The position numbers were made by a program, and so were the translations under genes. Positions 26,618-35,025 of a stretch of DNA of 42,760 nt are shown here, one piece after another. The notes beneath the pieces were generated by a model. It did no database searches. It was not told the DNA's origin and saw only the letters and a list, made by a program, of their open reading frames with translations. Every line of letters begins with the position of its first letter. Within the stretch, counting starts at the first letter, position 1. This DNA is from Mollicutes bacterium (GTDB lineage Bacteria > Bacillota_I > Bacilli_A > Izemoplasmatales > Izemoplasmataceae): the NCBI GenBank assembly GCA_003558105.1, contig PWMS01000108.1, forward strand, positions 1 through 42,760. Reading direction: 5' to 3'.

Positions 26618-27969
26618 CGCTTTAACCACGTCTTAACATAATCCTTAATATCACTTTTACGCTTCAAGCCCCCCGCGTTCATATAGCGAAGTTTACCAAA
26701 GACTTCGCGTTCTTTCCACGCTTGGTCATGGCGTCCAAAACACCACGCTACCGACGCATAAGAGATGGGGTCACGCCCATCTAAAAAGTAGGTATTGTTC
26801 AAATCCAAGATCGTTTCATACGCGGTTTTATAATCCTTCGACCACTCGATAATCTTCTTGCCCCAATACATCCGCATGCGGTTGTGCATATACCCAGTTT
26901 TTAACATCTGTGCCATCGCCGCATTAAAATAATCATCGTGCGTCTTTAAAGCAAGATAATCCGCCTTAGTGTAAAGATACCCTCTTTCATCATCGACGTG
27001 TTTTTCCATGGTTTCATAGGCCCACGAAACCGTCATCTTTTCAAAGCGGTCATAACCCTCTAAAAACCAAACAAAATTATACGCCAGTTCTCGGCGCACC
27101 AAAAGTTGTTCTAAAAAAGCATCCGCTGAATCGCTCAGCGTTTCATCGTTCGCGACGCGTTTTTTCACCTCGCGCCACACCAAACTCGGCGCGATATGTC
27201 CAAAATGCAAATACGCCGAAAGATAGCTTACCGCCTGCGCGCAAGCGGGGTTAAAACTACTTTCTTGATAGTGTTTAAGCCCACTATCCAAAAAGGTTTC
27301 CAGCTGTTTTAACGCCTTTTTTTCACCGCCTTGTAAAAACCTTGAAACCGAAATATCCTCAAGATCTAAATCATCCAAAACAGGCAAGGCATCGCTTGTT
27401 GAATCCTGATGTTTAAGCGTGATATCCTCATCTAAAGCCTCAGCCCAAAAAGATGCGGCACTGTTTAATTTTTTCCTAATTGTCCGGGCCGCATATTCAA
27501 CTTTAGAAGACGCCTCATCCACCGGTATAATCACATTGCTGGGGACATAAAAGACCGGAACACCAAGACTATCCGCTTGTTTTGTGATTTTACCTTTTAC
27601 GGTTCTAAGGCCTTTTAAATAGGCATCATCCATCACCACCGCGGTCGCATCCTTCAAAAAAGGGACCACACCTTCATAAAGACCTGCTCTTCGGATGATA
27701 AAGCGTGCTCCAAGGGTTTTAAGTTTGGCTTTAACATCGTTTAGACCTTCCAATAAAAACTTAAAATTCCGGCGATTGCCGTCTTTAAAGGTTTCATCCA
27801 AGACAAACAAAACATAAAGTGGGCGCTTATAATGATTGGCTAACATCATCGCTTCATAAAGCGCATGATTATCCTTTATCCGCTGCGAGGCTTGCATCCA
27901 ATAAAGGATATAGCGACCCTTGTCTTTAAGCTTTGCGTTTGTTTTTCGTTGTCGACGAGTATTTTTCAT
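26614..27969 (-). CDS. phr: class II CPD photolyase
   Basis: Light-driven flavoenzyme splitting cyclobutane pyrimidine dimers. 451 residues from ATG 27969, chosen over the track start (28008) because AAGGAG lies 6 bases upstream. The N-terminal antenna domain has the class II signature YWMQASQRIKDNHAL (about 22-36). The FAD domain has FLEQLLVRRELAYNFVWF, then KTGYMHNRMRMYWGKKIIEW. The class II ending LDGRDPISYASVAWCFGRHD and QAWKEREVFGKLRYMN is complete. The gene diverges from the OLD-like gene with only 27 bases between start codons, so its promoter must lie inside that neighbour. A photolyase implies the lineage is exposed to light at least at times. Confidence 0.92.
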   Translation of the reverse strand: MKNTRRQRKTNAKLKDKGRYILYWMQASQRIKDNHALYEAMMLANHYKRPLYVLFVLDETFKDGNRRNFKFLLEGLNDVKAKLKTLGARFIIRRAGLYEGVVPFLKDATAVVMDDAYLKGLRTVKGKITKQADSLGVPVFYVPSNVIIPVDEASSKVEYAARTIRKKLNSAASFWAEALDEDITLKHQDSTSDALPVLDDLDLEDISVSRFLQGGEKKALKQLETFLDSGLKHYQESSFNPACAQAVSYLSAYLHFGHIAPSLVWREVKKRVANDETLSDSADAFLEQLLVRRELAYNFVWFLEGYDRFEKMTVSWAYETMEKHVDDERGYLYTKADYLALKTHDDYFNAAMAQMLKTGYMHNRMRMYWGKKIIEWSKDYKTAYETILDLNNTYFLDGRDPISYASVAWCFGRHDQAWKEREVFGKLRYMNAGGLKRKSDIKDYVKTWLKR

Positions 27970-27996
27970 CAAAAACTCCTTAAGGGGGATTTTATC

Positions 27997-29226
27997 GTGA
28001 TTGAACATATCCTTATCAAAAATTTTCGAGCCTTTAAAGATGAAACCATCATCTTAGGCGATCACACGCTTTTTATCGGGACCCACAGTTCAGGTAAAAC
28101 CACGATTTTAAAAGCGTTAGACGCCTTTTTTAATCATACCTTTGAAACCGCGTCGATTCGTCACAAACAAAACGATTTCATCGTTGAGATTGCGATCGAC
28201 CAAAAAAACTATCGCAAAGTATTTTCGCCCCCGCATTATCAGTTTAACCCTCAAAAATCCACGGGCGACTTCCAAAATCTACACAGCTACGCCTATCTTT
28301 ACTTACCGAAACAACCCCTCATGATGGAAAACTACATCAATCAATTGATTGGTTTATATTATACGCCAAATTTAGACAAGTTACAAAACGATTTACCGAA
28401 AAATATGCAAGCCCTATTGAAAAAAAACACCCCTTTCATAACCAATAAAACCTTGCAAATGCCTTTAAAACCCCTTAAAATGAACACGAAAAAAGCGCAT
28501 AAAAAAGCACGCTTTACCTATCTAAAAACCCCGAAAGATAAAAAACTTCTATTGGGCATCGATTTAATTGAACAAAGCTTTTTGTTTGAGGATTTCAAAC
28601 CTTTAATCGATAAAACCCATCAATGTTTTATCGTCTCGAAACAAAAACAATTTATCAACAACTTTGATTATCATATTCATCCCTTATACCGCTCCAATAT
28701 CCAAAATGAAGTTGACACCCTAACCAAACCTCTCAATCAAACCAAACAAAAACCCTTCATCCTAGTCGAAGGCAAATACGATGTACCCTGGTTTGAAAAC
28801 GTCTTAAAACGTCTTAACCGTTATCAAGATTACCGGGTCATGCCTTGTGGTGGTTATGGCAACATCCAATTTGTGGAACAACAACTACAAAAAGCCGGTT
28901 ATAAGACCCTAATCATCACCGATGGCGATGTTACACTCGATAACAGTTATAACCTCAAACGCGAGGTTATCGAACAATACGCCGATCACGCTTTTATCAA
29001 CCGACGTTTTAACACCAACTTAAAAGCCGTACCCGGTAATAAACACCGTTTTTTTAAGGCGATTCCCGAAGAAAGCAGTACCATCAAAAGAGTCCTCGCG
29101 ACCTACCCGTTGCATCATCTACCCAACGACAACCCTTTAATTGCAGAGATTAAGCAAATATTAAATGACTATGAAAACAACCAAGGAGGCCAAAAACATG
29201 AAAACCGTATCAAAGAAACATCTTGA
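27997..29226 (+). CDS. OLD-like ATPase-TOPRIM protein with degenerate ABC motifs
   Basis: 409 residues from GTG 27997, with AAGGGGGA 7 bases upstream; the longer track ORF runs back into photolyase. The N-terminus is an OLD/RecF-type ABC start, IKNFRAFKDETIILG, with Walker A GTHSSGKTT (about 24-32). The expected ABC signature and Walker B are eroded: the region reads LKTPKDKKLLLGIDLIEQ, and the switch strand QCFIVSKQKQFI lacks His. The C-terminus is a TOPRIM domain with an intact catalytic Glu in FILVEGKYD (about 292-300) and Asp pair in LIITDGDV. OLD nucleases act in DNA repair or phage defence. At 409 residues it is shorter than usual. It overlaps the aminotransferase gene by 29 bases. Confidence 0.75.
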   Translation: MIEHILIKNFRAFKDETIILGDHTLFIGTHSSGKTTILKALDAFFNHTFETASIRHKQNDFIVEIAIDQKNYRKVFSPPHYQFNPQKSTGDFQNLHSYAYLYLPKQPLMMENYINQLIGLYYTPNLDKLQNDLPKNMQALLKKNTPFITNKTLQMPLKPLKMNTKKAHKKARFTYLKTPKDKKLLLGIDLIEQSFLFEDFKPLIDKTHQCFIVSKQKQFINNFDYHIHPLYRSNIQNEVDTLTKPLNQTKQKPFILVEGKYDVPWFENVLKRLNRYQDYRVMPCGGYGNIQFVEQQLQKAGYKTLIITDGDVTLDNSYNLKREVIEQYADHAFINRRFNTNLKAVPGNKHRFFKAIPEESSTIKRVLATYPLHHLPNDNPLIAEIKQILNDYENNQGGQKHENRIKETS

Positions 29227-30385
29227 GATTGAAGATTCACTAACCTTAGCGATTAACGCCAAAGCCAAAGCCTTGCAAAAAGCAGGTGAAAGTGTGATTT
29301 CTTTCGCTTCTGGTGAGCCCGATTTTAAAGCGCCCGCAAAAGTCCAAAACGCGGCGATTGAAGCGATCCAAAATAAGCCCATCACCTACACCGCCACCCC
29401 GGGGTTACCAGAACTTCGCAGCGCGATTAAAAACCACCTAAAAAGCGACTTCGCCTTGGACTATGAAACCCAACAAATCCTTGTTACCAACGGTGCCAAA
29501 CAGGCTCTTTATAACGCTTTACAAGTGCTTTGTGAACCCGGCGATGAAGTCATTGTCTTTAAACCTTACTGGGTATCCTACATCCCCTTGATCAAGTTGG
29601 CCGGGGCCAAACCCCTCATCATCAAAAGCGATGATACCTATCAACCTTCTTTAAGTGCGCTAAGAGAGGCCATCACTAAAAATACCAAAGCCATCATCCT
29701 AAATTCACCCAACAATCCCACCGGCGCGGTTTACGATCACGATGTCTTAGAGACAATCGCTTCTTTAAGCGTCGAACACGGCATCTATCTCATCAGCGAT
29801 GAGATTTACGCGAAACTCACCTTTAACGCGACTCATCAATCGCCGCTCAACTTGGTAAAAGCGGCTTATAAAAACACATTGTTGATCAACGGTTTTTCCA
29901 AAGCTTACGCGATGACAGGGTATCGCATCGGTTATGTTGCGGGGCCTGAGGCGCTCATCACAACGATGAAACGCCTGCAAGCGCATGCGACCTCCAATGT
30001 CAATACCATCGCACAATACGCTGCCTTAGCCGCCATGCATTTGGATGATACCGCCATCGAACCGATGGTTGAAGCCTATAAACACCGCCGTCATGTGGCG
30101 TTAAAACTATTTAAAGATATGCCCCTCATCGATGTCTTTAAACCAAGTGGCGCCTTTTATCTTTGGCTCAATATCAAAAAGATCATCGGTAAACACCATC
30201 AAGATACCACCATTAAATCCGCTTATCAGCTCGCAGAATTATTGTTAGAAAAAGCCCACATCGCCCTTGTTCCCGGCGAAGCCTTCGGCGCAGAATATCA
30301 CCTGCGTCTATCGATTGCGACCAGTGAAGAAAATATTCGCGAAGGCTTAAAGCGCTTAAAATCATTTATCGACATGCTTAAGTGA
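29198..30385 (+). CDS. class I/II PLP-dependent aminotransferase (aspartate aminotransferase type)
   Basis: Transfers amino groups between an amino acid and a 2-oxoacid; the sequence is closest in look to bacterial I-gamma aspartate aminotransferases. 395 residues from ATG 29198, which has AAGGAGG 9 bases upstream; the track start 29165 does not. Motifs are ISFASGEPDF (substrate loop), LVTNGAKQALYNAL, LNSPNNPTGAVY (PLP pocket), LISDEIYAKLTF, and the PLP lysine in LINGFSKAYAMTGYRIGY. LRLSIATSEENIREGL carries the C-terminal carboxylate-binding Arg. It overlaps the OLD-like gene by 29 bases, an odd pairing by function. Confidence 0.93.
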   Translation: MKTVSKKHLEIEDSLTLAINAKAKALQKAGESVISFASGEPDFKAPAKVQNAAIEAIQNKPITYTATPGLPELRSAIKNHLKSDFALDYETQQILVTNGAKQALYNALQVLCEPGDEVIVFKPYWVSYIPLIKLAGAKPLIIKSDDTYQPSLSALREAITKNTKAIILNSPNNPTGAVYDHDVLETIASLSVEHGIYLISDEIYAKLTFNATHQSPLNLVKAAYKNTLLINGFSKAYAMTGYRIGYVAGPEALITTMKRLQAHATSNVNTIAQYAALAAMHLDDTAIEPMVEAYKHRRHVALKLFKDMPLIDVFKPSGAFYLWLNIKKIIGKHHQDTTIKSAYQLAELLLEKAHIALVPGEAFGAEYHLRLSIATSEENIREGLKRLKSFIDMLK

Positions 30386-30418
30386 TGATAAAGGCTTTAT
30401 TATTTTTAATAAATATCG

Positions 30419-30424
30419 TATAAT
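30419..30424 (+). promoter_or_regulatory. -10 box upstream of the LURP-one-like gene
   Basis: TATAAT 26 bases before ATG 30450, followed by ATAGGAGG. It starts the compressed 30450-34096 operon. Confidence 0.5.
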
Positions 30425-30449
30425 ACGGGTAATATAGGAGGTCATGCGT

Positions 30450-30944
30450 ATGAAATTTTACATCAATCCATCGCATTTTGCGAAGCGTAGTAGTTTTACC
30501 ATACGCGATGATGCGAAGAATCGTCTTTTCAAGGTGAAAGGAAGGTTCCTTTTTGGTTTAAGAACCTTAAACATTGAAGATATGAATAACGAATTGCTTT
30601 ATGTGACCAAACGTCGTTACACTTTTTCTCCCTTTAAACGCTATATCATCGTTAGCGATGGTGGCGATAAGGTTGCCCACATCAAACGTACTTACGGCTT
30701 TTTCAAGCCGAAGTTTACCATTTATTACGAAGGCAAAGAACTGTTTATTAAAGGGTCTTTATATCAACATAATTTTTCAATCGCCGATGAGTTTAACAAC
30801 CTCGTATCGATGTCAAAAAAAGTCTTTCCCTCCGGCGATGCATACGAAATCGACGTAACCACCGAGAAAAAGCCTTTGTTACATCTTTTCTTGATGATTA
30901 CCATCGATCAGTGTTTACATGAGCGAAAAAAGCTTAGACCATAA
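30450..30944 (+). CDS. LURP-one-related (YxjI-like) protein
   Basis: 164 residues from ATG 30450. The track start (30444) is only two bases from the AGGAGG site, so the second ATG is preferred. The protein is mostly beta strand with repeated strand pairs (FTIRDDAKNRLFKVKGRF, YVTKRRYTFSPFKRYIIV, FTIYYEGKELFIKGSLYQHNF). This fits the Tubby-like LURP-one/scramblase-related fold found in bacteria as YxjI. The molecular function of bacterial members is not established. It overlaps the methyltransferase gene by 26 bases. Confidence 0.65.
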   Translation: MKFYINPSHFAKRSSFTIRDDAKNRLFKVKGRFLFGLRTLNIEDMNNELLYVTKRRYTFSPFKRYIIVSDGGDKVAHIKRTYGFFKPKFTIYYEGKELFIKGSLYQHNFSIADEFNNLVSMSKKVFPSGDAYEIDVTTEKKPLLHLFLMITIDQCLHERKKLRP

Positions 30945-31599
30945 CTGCAAAATTTGCGGGGGACCCACGCGTCCCCTTTTTGATAGGACCCTTAAAATCA
31001 CCTACGATGTTTGCACAAACTGTAATTTCACCTATAAACAGCCCGAGTATCACATCTCACACGAAAAAGAAAAATCTTTGTACGACCACCACCAAAACAC
31101 CTTTGAAAATAAAGGGTACGTCGATATGTTCATACGGTTTTTAAAGAGAAGCGTCGACCCTTTTATCGTTCAAGGGCAAGCCTTGGATTTTGGTTCCGGT
31201 CCTGGGCCGGTACTCTATGAAATCTTAAAACAACGCGGCTTTGAAACGGCCCATTATGACCCGTACTATCATCCCGATGAAACGGTATTAAAAACGTCAT
31301 ACGATCTGATTACCACCACAGAAGTTTTTGAACATCTTAGCGAGGTTTTAAGCACATTAGAAATCCTGCTAGACTGCCTTAAACCAGGCGGATATCTAGC
31401 CTTGATGACCTCTTTAAGACCTGAGGATGACGACGCATTTTTAAATTGGTGGTATCGTAGAGACCCCACCCATATCGCTTTTCACACCCAAGCTTCCATG
31501 GCCCATATCGAAAAAACCTATCCCATCACCATCGTCTATACAAACGATAAAAACATCATAACGTTTCAAAAAAGGAAGGATAACCATGAAAATTCATAG
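30919..31599 (+). CDS. class I SAM methyltransferase with N-terminal zinc ribbon
   Basis: 226 residues. The first 40 hold a four-cysteine zinc ribbon (CKICGG at about 10-15 and CTNC at about 32-35). Residues about 88-200 hold a Rossmann methyltransferase: motif I LDFGSGPGPVLYEIL, motif II-like HYDPYYHP, motif IV-like LITTTEVFEHL, and LLDCLKPGGYLALMTSL. The substrate is unknown; proteins of this layout include small-molecule and nucleic-acid methyltransferases. It overlaps both neighbours (26 bases upstream, 14 downstream), so it should be translated coupled to them. Confidence 0.85.
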   Translation: MSEKSLDHNCKICGGPTRPLFDRTLKITYDVCTNCNFTYKQPEYHISHEKEKSLYDHHQNTFENKGYVDMFIRFLKRSVDPFIVQGQALDFGSGPGPVLYEILKQRGFETAHYDPYYHPDETVLKTSYDLITTTEVFEHLSEVLSTLEILLDCLKPGGYLALMTSLRPEDDDAFLNWWYRRDPTHIAFHTQASMAHIEKTYPITIVYTNDKNIITFQKRKDNHENS

Positions 31600-32494
31600 C
31601 ACATTTGAAGAACACCAAACCTATCTAAAAGATAATCTTCCAACCGATTTTGAGGTTATTGACGATAAACAAAAAGCCCAATGGCTCATCACCGGTACCT
31701 TTAAACCAGAAGATTACCATCCCGATTTAAAAGGTGTGATCGTCCCTTTCAGCGGCACCGATCGCATCGATCAAAAGACCATTGAAAAACACGATCTGAA
31801 ACTATTTAACACCACCGTTCACGCGATATATGTTGCTGAGATGGCCGTCAAACTCACCTTAGGTGTTTTAGGTCAAATCAACACCAAAGATCAAAAACTC
31901 GCCCAAGGCGATTGGTCCGGTATTAGAAGCAAACAACCCAGAGAACCATGGATTACCTTAATCGATAAAAACGTCGGTATTTTTGGTTTTGGCCAAATCG
32001 GTCGCAACATCAAACATTTACTGTCAAGCTTCACCAAGCATTTTTATACCATCGACCGCGGGAAAGACTACGAAGATTGCTTGTTGGTCGATGATCTTGA
32101 AACCTTGGTCGAAAAAAGCGATGTTGTGATCATCTCTGCGCCGTTGAGTCCAACGACCAAACACAGTTTTAATGAAGCCATTTTAAACAAGATGCACAAT
32201 AAATATCTCATTAACGTCGGTCGTGGTGATATCATCGAAGAAGCGGCTCTTTATCAAGCCTTAAAAACCAAAACCCTAAAAGGCTTTGCCGCCGATGTTT
32301 GGTTTCACTACCCCAAAGCCACCAACCAAGTGAGGCTACCTTCACAATACCCGATCCATCGTTTTGACAATGTGCTTATGTCCCCGCATTGTGGCGGCTT
32401 TAGTGAAAAAGCACCCGACGTGATGAAAAAAAATGTTTTAGATCGACTTCTAGCGCTAAAAAAAGGCGACTATACCGGACAACTTAAACGATGA
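31586..32494 (+). CDS. D-isomer-specific 2-hydroxyacid dehydrogenase family protein
   Basis: NAD(P)-dependent oxidoreductase, 302 residues. The nucleotide-binding motif is VGIFGFGQIGRNI (about 132-144), followed by VVIISAPLSPTTKHSF, the catalytic Arg in LINVGRGDIIEEAAL, and the catalytic His in SPHCGGFSEKAP. The usual Glu of the FExEPL segment is not visible; the stretch reads ADVWFHYPKATN, a variant I associate with a subgroup of this family. The substrate is not predictable. It sits between the methyltransferase and the Fe-S protein, overlapping both genes by a few bases, and ATG 31586 has AAGGAAGG upstream. Confidence 0.88.
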   Translation: MKIHSTFEEHQTYLKDNLPTDFEVIDDKQKAQWLITGTFKPEDYHPDLKGVIVPFSGTDRIDQKTIEKHDLKLFNTTVHAIYVAEMAVKLTLGVLGQINTKDQKLAQGDWSGIRSKQPREPWITLIDKNVGIFGFGQIGRNIKHLLSSFTKHFYTIDRGKDYEDCLLVDDLETLVEKSDVVIISAPLSPTTKHSFNEAILNKMHNKYLINVGRGDIIEEAALYQALKTKTLKGFAADVWFHYPKATNQVRLPSQYPIHRFDNVLMSPHCGGFSEKAPDVMKKNVLDRLLALKKGDYTGQLKR

Positions 32495-33597
32495 AAAAAC
32501 ATCATATCCGTTATGATGAACGCCATACCATGTTCTCTAGAGCGCGCTTAAAACCAGGGACCAAACCCTATCAAGATTTTTATCAAACCCACCCACACTT
32601 AAAAAAAGGTGATGATGCGCTTCGCGGGATGGATTTTATGCAAAACATCCGCAAAAGCCAAACCTTTAAAGACACGTTTTTACCTTTAATCGATAACGAC
32701 GATAACCTCATCAAAGCGTATCATAAAATCACCGAAGAGAAGCCTGTCTCCAAGCAACAAAAACCCATCGATAAAACCCAAATCAAAGCGCTTCTAAAAT
32801 CATTTGGCGCTGTGGATAGCGGAATTGTACGCCTGCAAGAACATCATTATTATAGCCATCATGGTGGGGTCAATGACGTTTTGAATCTTGATAATTATGG
32901 CCACGCGATTAAAGCGCGCTATCGCAGCGCGATTGTCTATTTGGTCAGTATGGACGAAAAAGCCATGCGAAGAGCACCCCATTTTGAAGAAATGTTAGAA
33001 ACAAAAAACGGCTACCATGCCGTGGCCAATATCGGAACTAGACTAACGCTTTATCTAAAAGCCTTAGGTTATCCTACGCTTTTACAAAGCGAAGCGTTTC
33101 ATCTTACCCCACTCGTCCCTTTAGCCTATGACAGCGGGATGGGTGAGATTGGCATGAGCAATCATATCATCCATCCTCAATACGGCGATCGCATCCGATT
33201 GGGTGCGGTTTTAACCGATCTTGATCTCACCCCTGATCAACCGATCGATTTCGGCTTAGAAGCGTTTTGTGCTCAATGCGGACTATGTTTAATCAATTGT
33301 CCCAACCAAGCCATCAAGCATAAAAAGCGCTGGGTCAACAACCGCCAATTTTATCAGTTCGATGAACAAAGCTGTTTTAAAATGTTTAAAACCTCAGGCA
33401 CCGATTGCGGTATTTGTATTCAAAGCTGTCCCTTTTCCTATCACATAGATGCGGCCTTGATCGCAAAGATGAAAGATGACGAAAAAAGCATCGATCACGT
33501 GATCAAAAACCATCTACACCATCACGGGCGTAGACCACGCATCAAAGAGCCACTCGATATCGTCAAAGGAGAAAAAGACCATGAAAACAAGCATTGA
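32491..33597 (+). CDS. reductive-dehalogenase/QueG-like iron-sulfur protein
   Basis: 368 residues. The N-terminus (ERHTMFSRARLKPGTKPYQDFY) and centre (YDSGMGEIGMSNHIIHPQYG, then RIRLGAVLTDLDL) resemble RdhA and epoxyqueuosine reductase cores, which bind cobalamin. The C-terminus carries two Fe-S cysteine sets: CAQCGLCLINCP (about 262-273) and a second with wide first spacing, C-x10-C-x2-C-x3-CP (FKMFKTSGTDCGICIQSCP). There is no twin-arginine signal, so it is cytoplasmic, unlike respiratory dehalogenases. Its substrate is unknown; it is not a plain QueG by length or N-terminus. ATG 32491 overlaps the dehydrogenase stop by 4 bases. Confidence 0.75.
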   Translation: MKKHHIRYDERHTMFSRARLKPGTKPYQDFYQTHPHLKKGDDALRGMDFMQNIRKSQTFKDTFLPLIDNDDNLIKAYHKITEEKPVSKQQKPIDKTQIKALLKSFGAVDSGIVRLQEHHYYSHHGGVNDVLNLDNYGHAIKARYRSAIVYLVSMDEKAMRRAPHFEEMLETKNGYHAVANIGTRLTLYLKALGYPTLLQSEAFHLTPLVPLAYDSGMGEIGMSNHIIHPQYGDRIRLGAVLTDLDLTPDQPIDFGLEAFCAQCGLCLINCPNQAIKHKKRWVNNRQFYQFDEQSCFKMFKTSGTDCGICIQSCPFSYHIDAALIAKMKDDEKSIDHVIKNHLHHHGRRPRIKEPLDIVKGEKDHENKH

Positions 33598-33814
33598 TAT
33601 TCACGGGTTTACCGAAGCGATGGCCATCAAAGAAATTGAACAAACCATCGCCAAGCTACCAAAAGAAACCAAAGAACTCATCGTGATTCACGGACACAGA
33701 AGTGGCGATGCCCTTAAACAAATGGTCGCTTCGCCTTATAAAATCCGTTCCAAAAGAATAAAACGTCGTCGCTACAGTAAAAATCCTGGCGAGACGATAC
33801 TGGAGTTGTATTAA
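33581..33814 (+). CDS. stand-alone Smr-domain protein
   Basis: 77 residues, essentially one Smr domain. IDIHGFTEAMAIKEIE matches the LDLHG helix start, and LIVIHGHRSGDALKQ matches the HGxGxG motif of MutS2/Smr nucleases, with HRSG in place of the usual HGKGTG. Smr domains bind or nick branched or flapped nucleic acids and act on stalled ribosomes in some families. The gene overlaps its upstream neighbour by 17 bases, and its stop is immediately followed by the next ATG. Confidence 0.8.
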   Translation: MKTSIDIHGFTEAMAIKEIEQTIAKLPKETKELIVIHGHRSGDALKQMVASPYKIRSKRIKRRRYSKNPGETILELY

Positions 33815-34096
33815 ATGATAAAAACAAGAATCTTTGTGATTTTGATGGCAGGGTTTATCCTCAGTGGCATCTCAGCGACTATCGCTTACTTTTTTGATCC
33901 GGTGAAAACCCTGTTTTTCATCATCGCGATGCTCTTTTTGATGACTTCCTTAATCATGGCACAACTGACCTATGCTTTTTACAGTATGAAAAAAGATGCT
34001 TACGAAAAAGCCATGGATATGAAGCTTTGTCCGCACTGTCAAAAACCGGTTAAACGCAACGACAAAGTTTGTCCGCATTGCCACAAAAATCTTTAG
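33815..34096 (+). CDS. small membrane protein with C-terminal zinc ribbon
   Basis: 93 residues: two hydrophobic helices (about 5-24 and 29-52) then a cytoplasmic zinc ribbon with paired CPHC motifs (CPHCQKP and CPHCHKN). No function is known. It starts at the base after the Smr stop codon and ends the operon at a strong terminator. Confidence 0.75.
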   Translation: MIKTRIFVILMAGFILSGISATIAYFFDPVKTLFFIIAMLFLMTSLIMAQLTYAFYSMKKDAYEKAMDMKLCPHCQKPVKRNDKVCPHCHKNL

Positions 34097-34120
34097 GTCG
34101 CTAAAAGCGACCTTTTTTTA
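34095..34120 (+). terminator. terminator of the 30450-34096 operon
   Basis: AGGTCGCT/AGCGACCT with an AAA loop and a run of T, overlapping the last gene's stop. Confidence 0.9.
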
Positions 34121-34151
34121 AGAAAAAGCTTTAAACCATAGGCTTTTTTGT

Positions 34152-34157
34152 TATAAT
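34152..34157 (+). promoter_or_regulatory. -10 box of nfnAB
   Basis: TATAAT 50 bases before the GTG start, a longer leader than most promoters in the window. No clear -35. Confidence 0.45.
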
Positions 34158-34206
34158 GGAATGTGTGAGAAAGCGCTTTTATTTTGCAAAAATTTGGAGT
34201 GATAAT

Positions 34207-35025
34207 GTGTACAAAATCAAAGACAAAAAAGCCCTGAACAACGACGTGGATTGGATGCGTGTTCATGCCCCCTTAGTCGCACGTAATGCCAAACCTGGAC
34301 ATTTCATCATTTTACGCGTGGATGAGGATGGCGAAAGAATTCCTTTGACCATCGCGGATATCGATGGTGAAGATGTTGATATCATCTATCAAAAACTGGG
34401 GTATTCTACCCAACGTTTAGGCGATATGAATATCGGCGAGACGATCGCCGATTTTGTTGGTCCTTTGGGCCAAGCCGCCCACATCCGCGATAAAAAACAT
34501 GTCGTCGGTGTTGCTGGTGGTGTTGGGGCCGCCCCAATCTTACCACAATTAAGAGCCTACAAAGAACAAGGCACAAAAGTCACCTTGATTCTAGGGGCTA
34601 GAAACGAAGATTATCTCGTCTTAGAAGATACGTTTGAAAAACTTTGCGACCGTGTTATCATCACCACCGATAACGGGTCTAAAGGTCAAAAAGGCATGGT
34701 TACCGACGCCTTAGAACCTTTACTCAAAGACGATGAAAGCATCGATCACGTCATCGCTATTGGTCCTGTTATCATGATGAAATTCGTCGCTAAAATGGCT
34801 CAGGCCTACCAAAAAAGCATCGATGTATCGTTGAACCCGATTATGATCGATGGCACCGGTATGTGTGGTAACTGCCGTGTGGATATCGGTGGTAAAACCT
34901 ATTTTGCTTGCATCGATGGTCCTGATTTTGAAGGCCAAGAAGTGGATTATGATGGCTTGATGAAACGTCAAAACTATTATAAAGATGAAGAACATGTCTG
35001 TTATTTGAGGTTGAAAAATGACTAA
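34207..35025 (+). CDS. nfnA: NfnA-type ferredoxin:NADP+ oxidoreductase subunit (FAD, 2Fe-2S)
   Basis: Small subunit of the electron-bifurcating NADH-dependent reduced ferredoxin:NADP+ oxidoreductase. GTG 34207 gives 272 residues beginning MYKIKDKKAL, the normal NfnA start, with GGAG 7 bases upstream; the track start 34156 lies in the promoter. Features are GHFIILRVDEDGERIPLTIAD (FAD-binding domain), VGVAGGVGAAPILPQLRAY (NAD-binding), and the 2Fe-2S cysteines in GTGMCGNCRVDIGGKTYFACIDGPDF. The pairing with the next gene and 8-base overlap make NfnAB much more likely than a dihydroorotate dehydrogenase electron-transfer subunit (PyrK) or sulfide dehydrogenase, though these share the fold. Confidence 0.88.
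   Translation: MYKIKDKKALNNDVDWMRVHAPLVARNAKPGHFIILRVDEDGERIPLTIADIDGEDVDIIYQKLGYSTQRLGDMNIGETIADFVGPLGQAAHIRDKKHVVGVAGGVGAAPILPQLRAYKEQGTKVTLILGARNEDYLVLEDTFEKLCDRVIITTDNGSKGQKGMVTDALEPLLKDDESIDHVIAIGPVIMMKFVAKMAQAYQKSIDVSLNPIMIDGTGMCGNCRVDIGGKTYFACIDGPDFEGQEVDYDGLMKRQNYYKDEEHVCYLRLKND

Noticed and set aside
27970-28008. Extended photolyase N-terminus (13 more residues)
   Set aside because: The upstream ATG runs into the OLD-like gene start and lacks a ribosome site, whereas ATG 27969 has AAGGAG at proper spacing.
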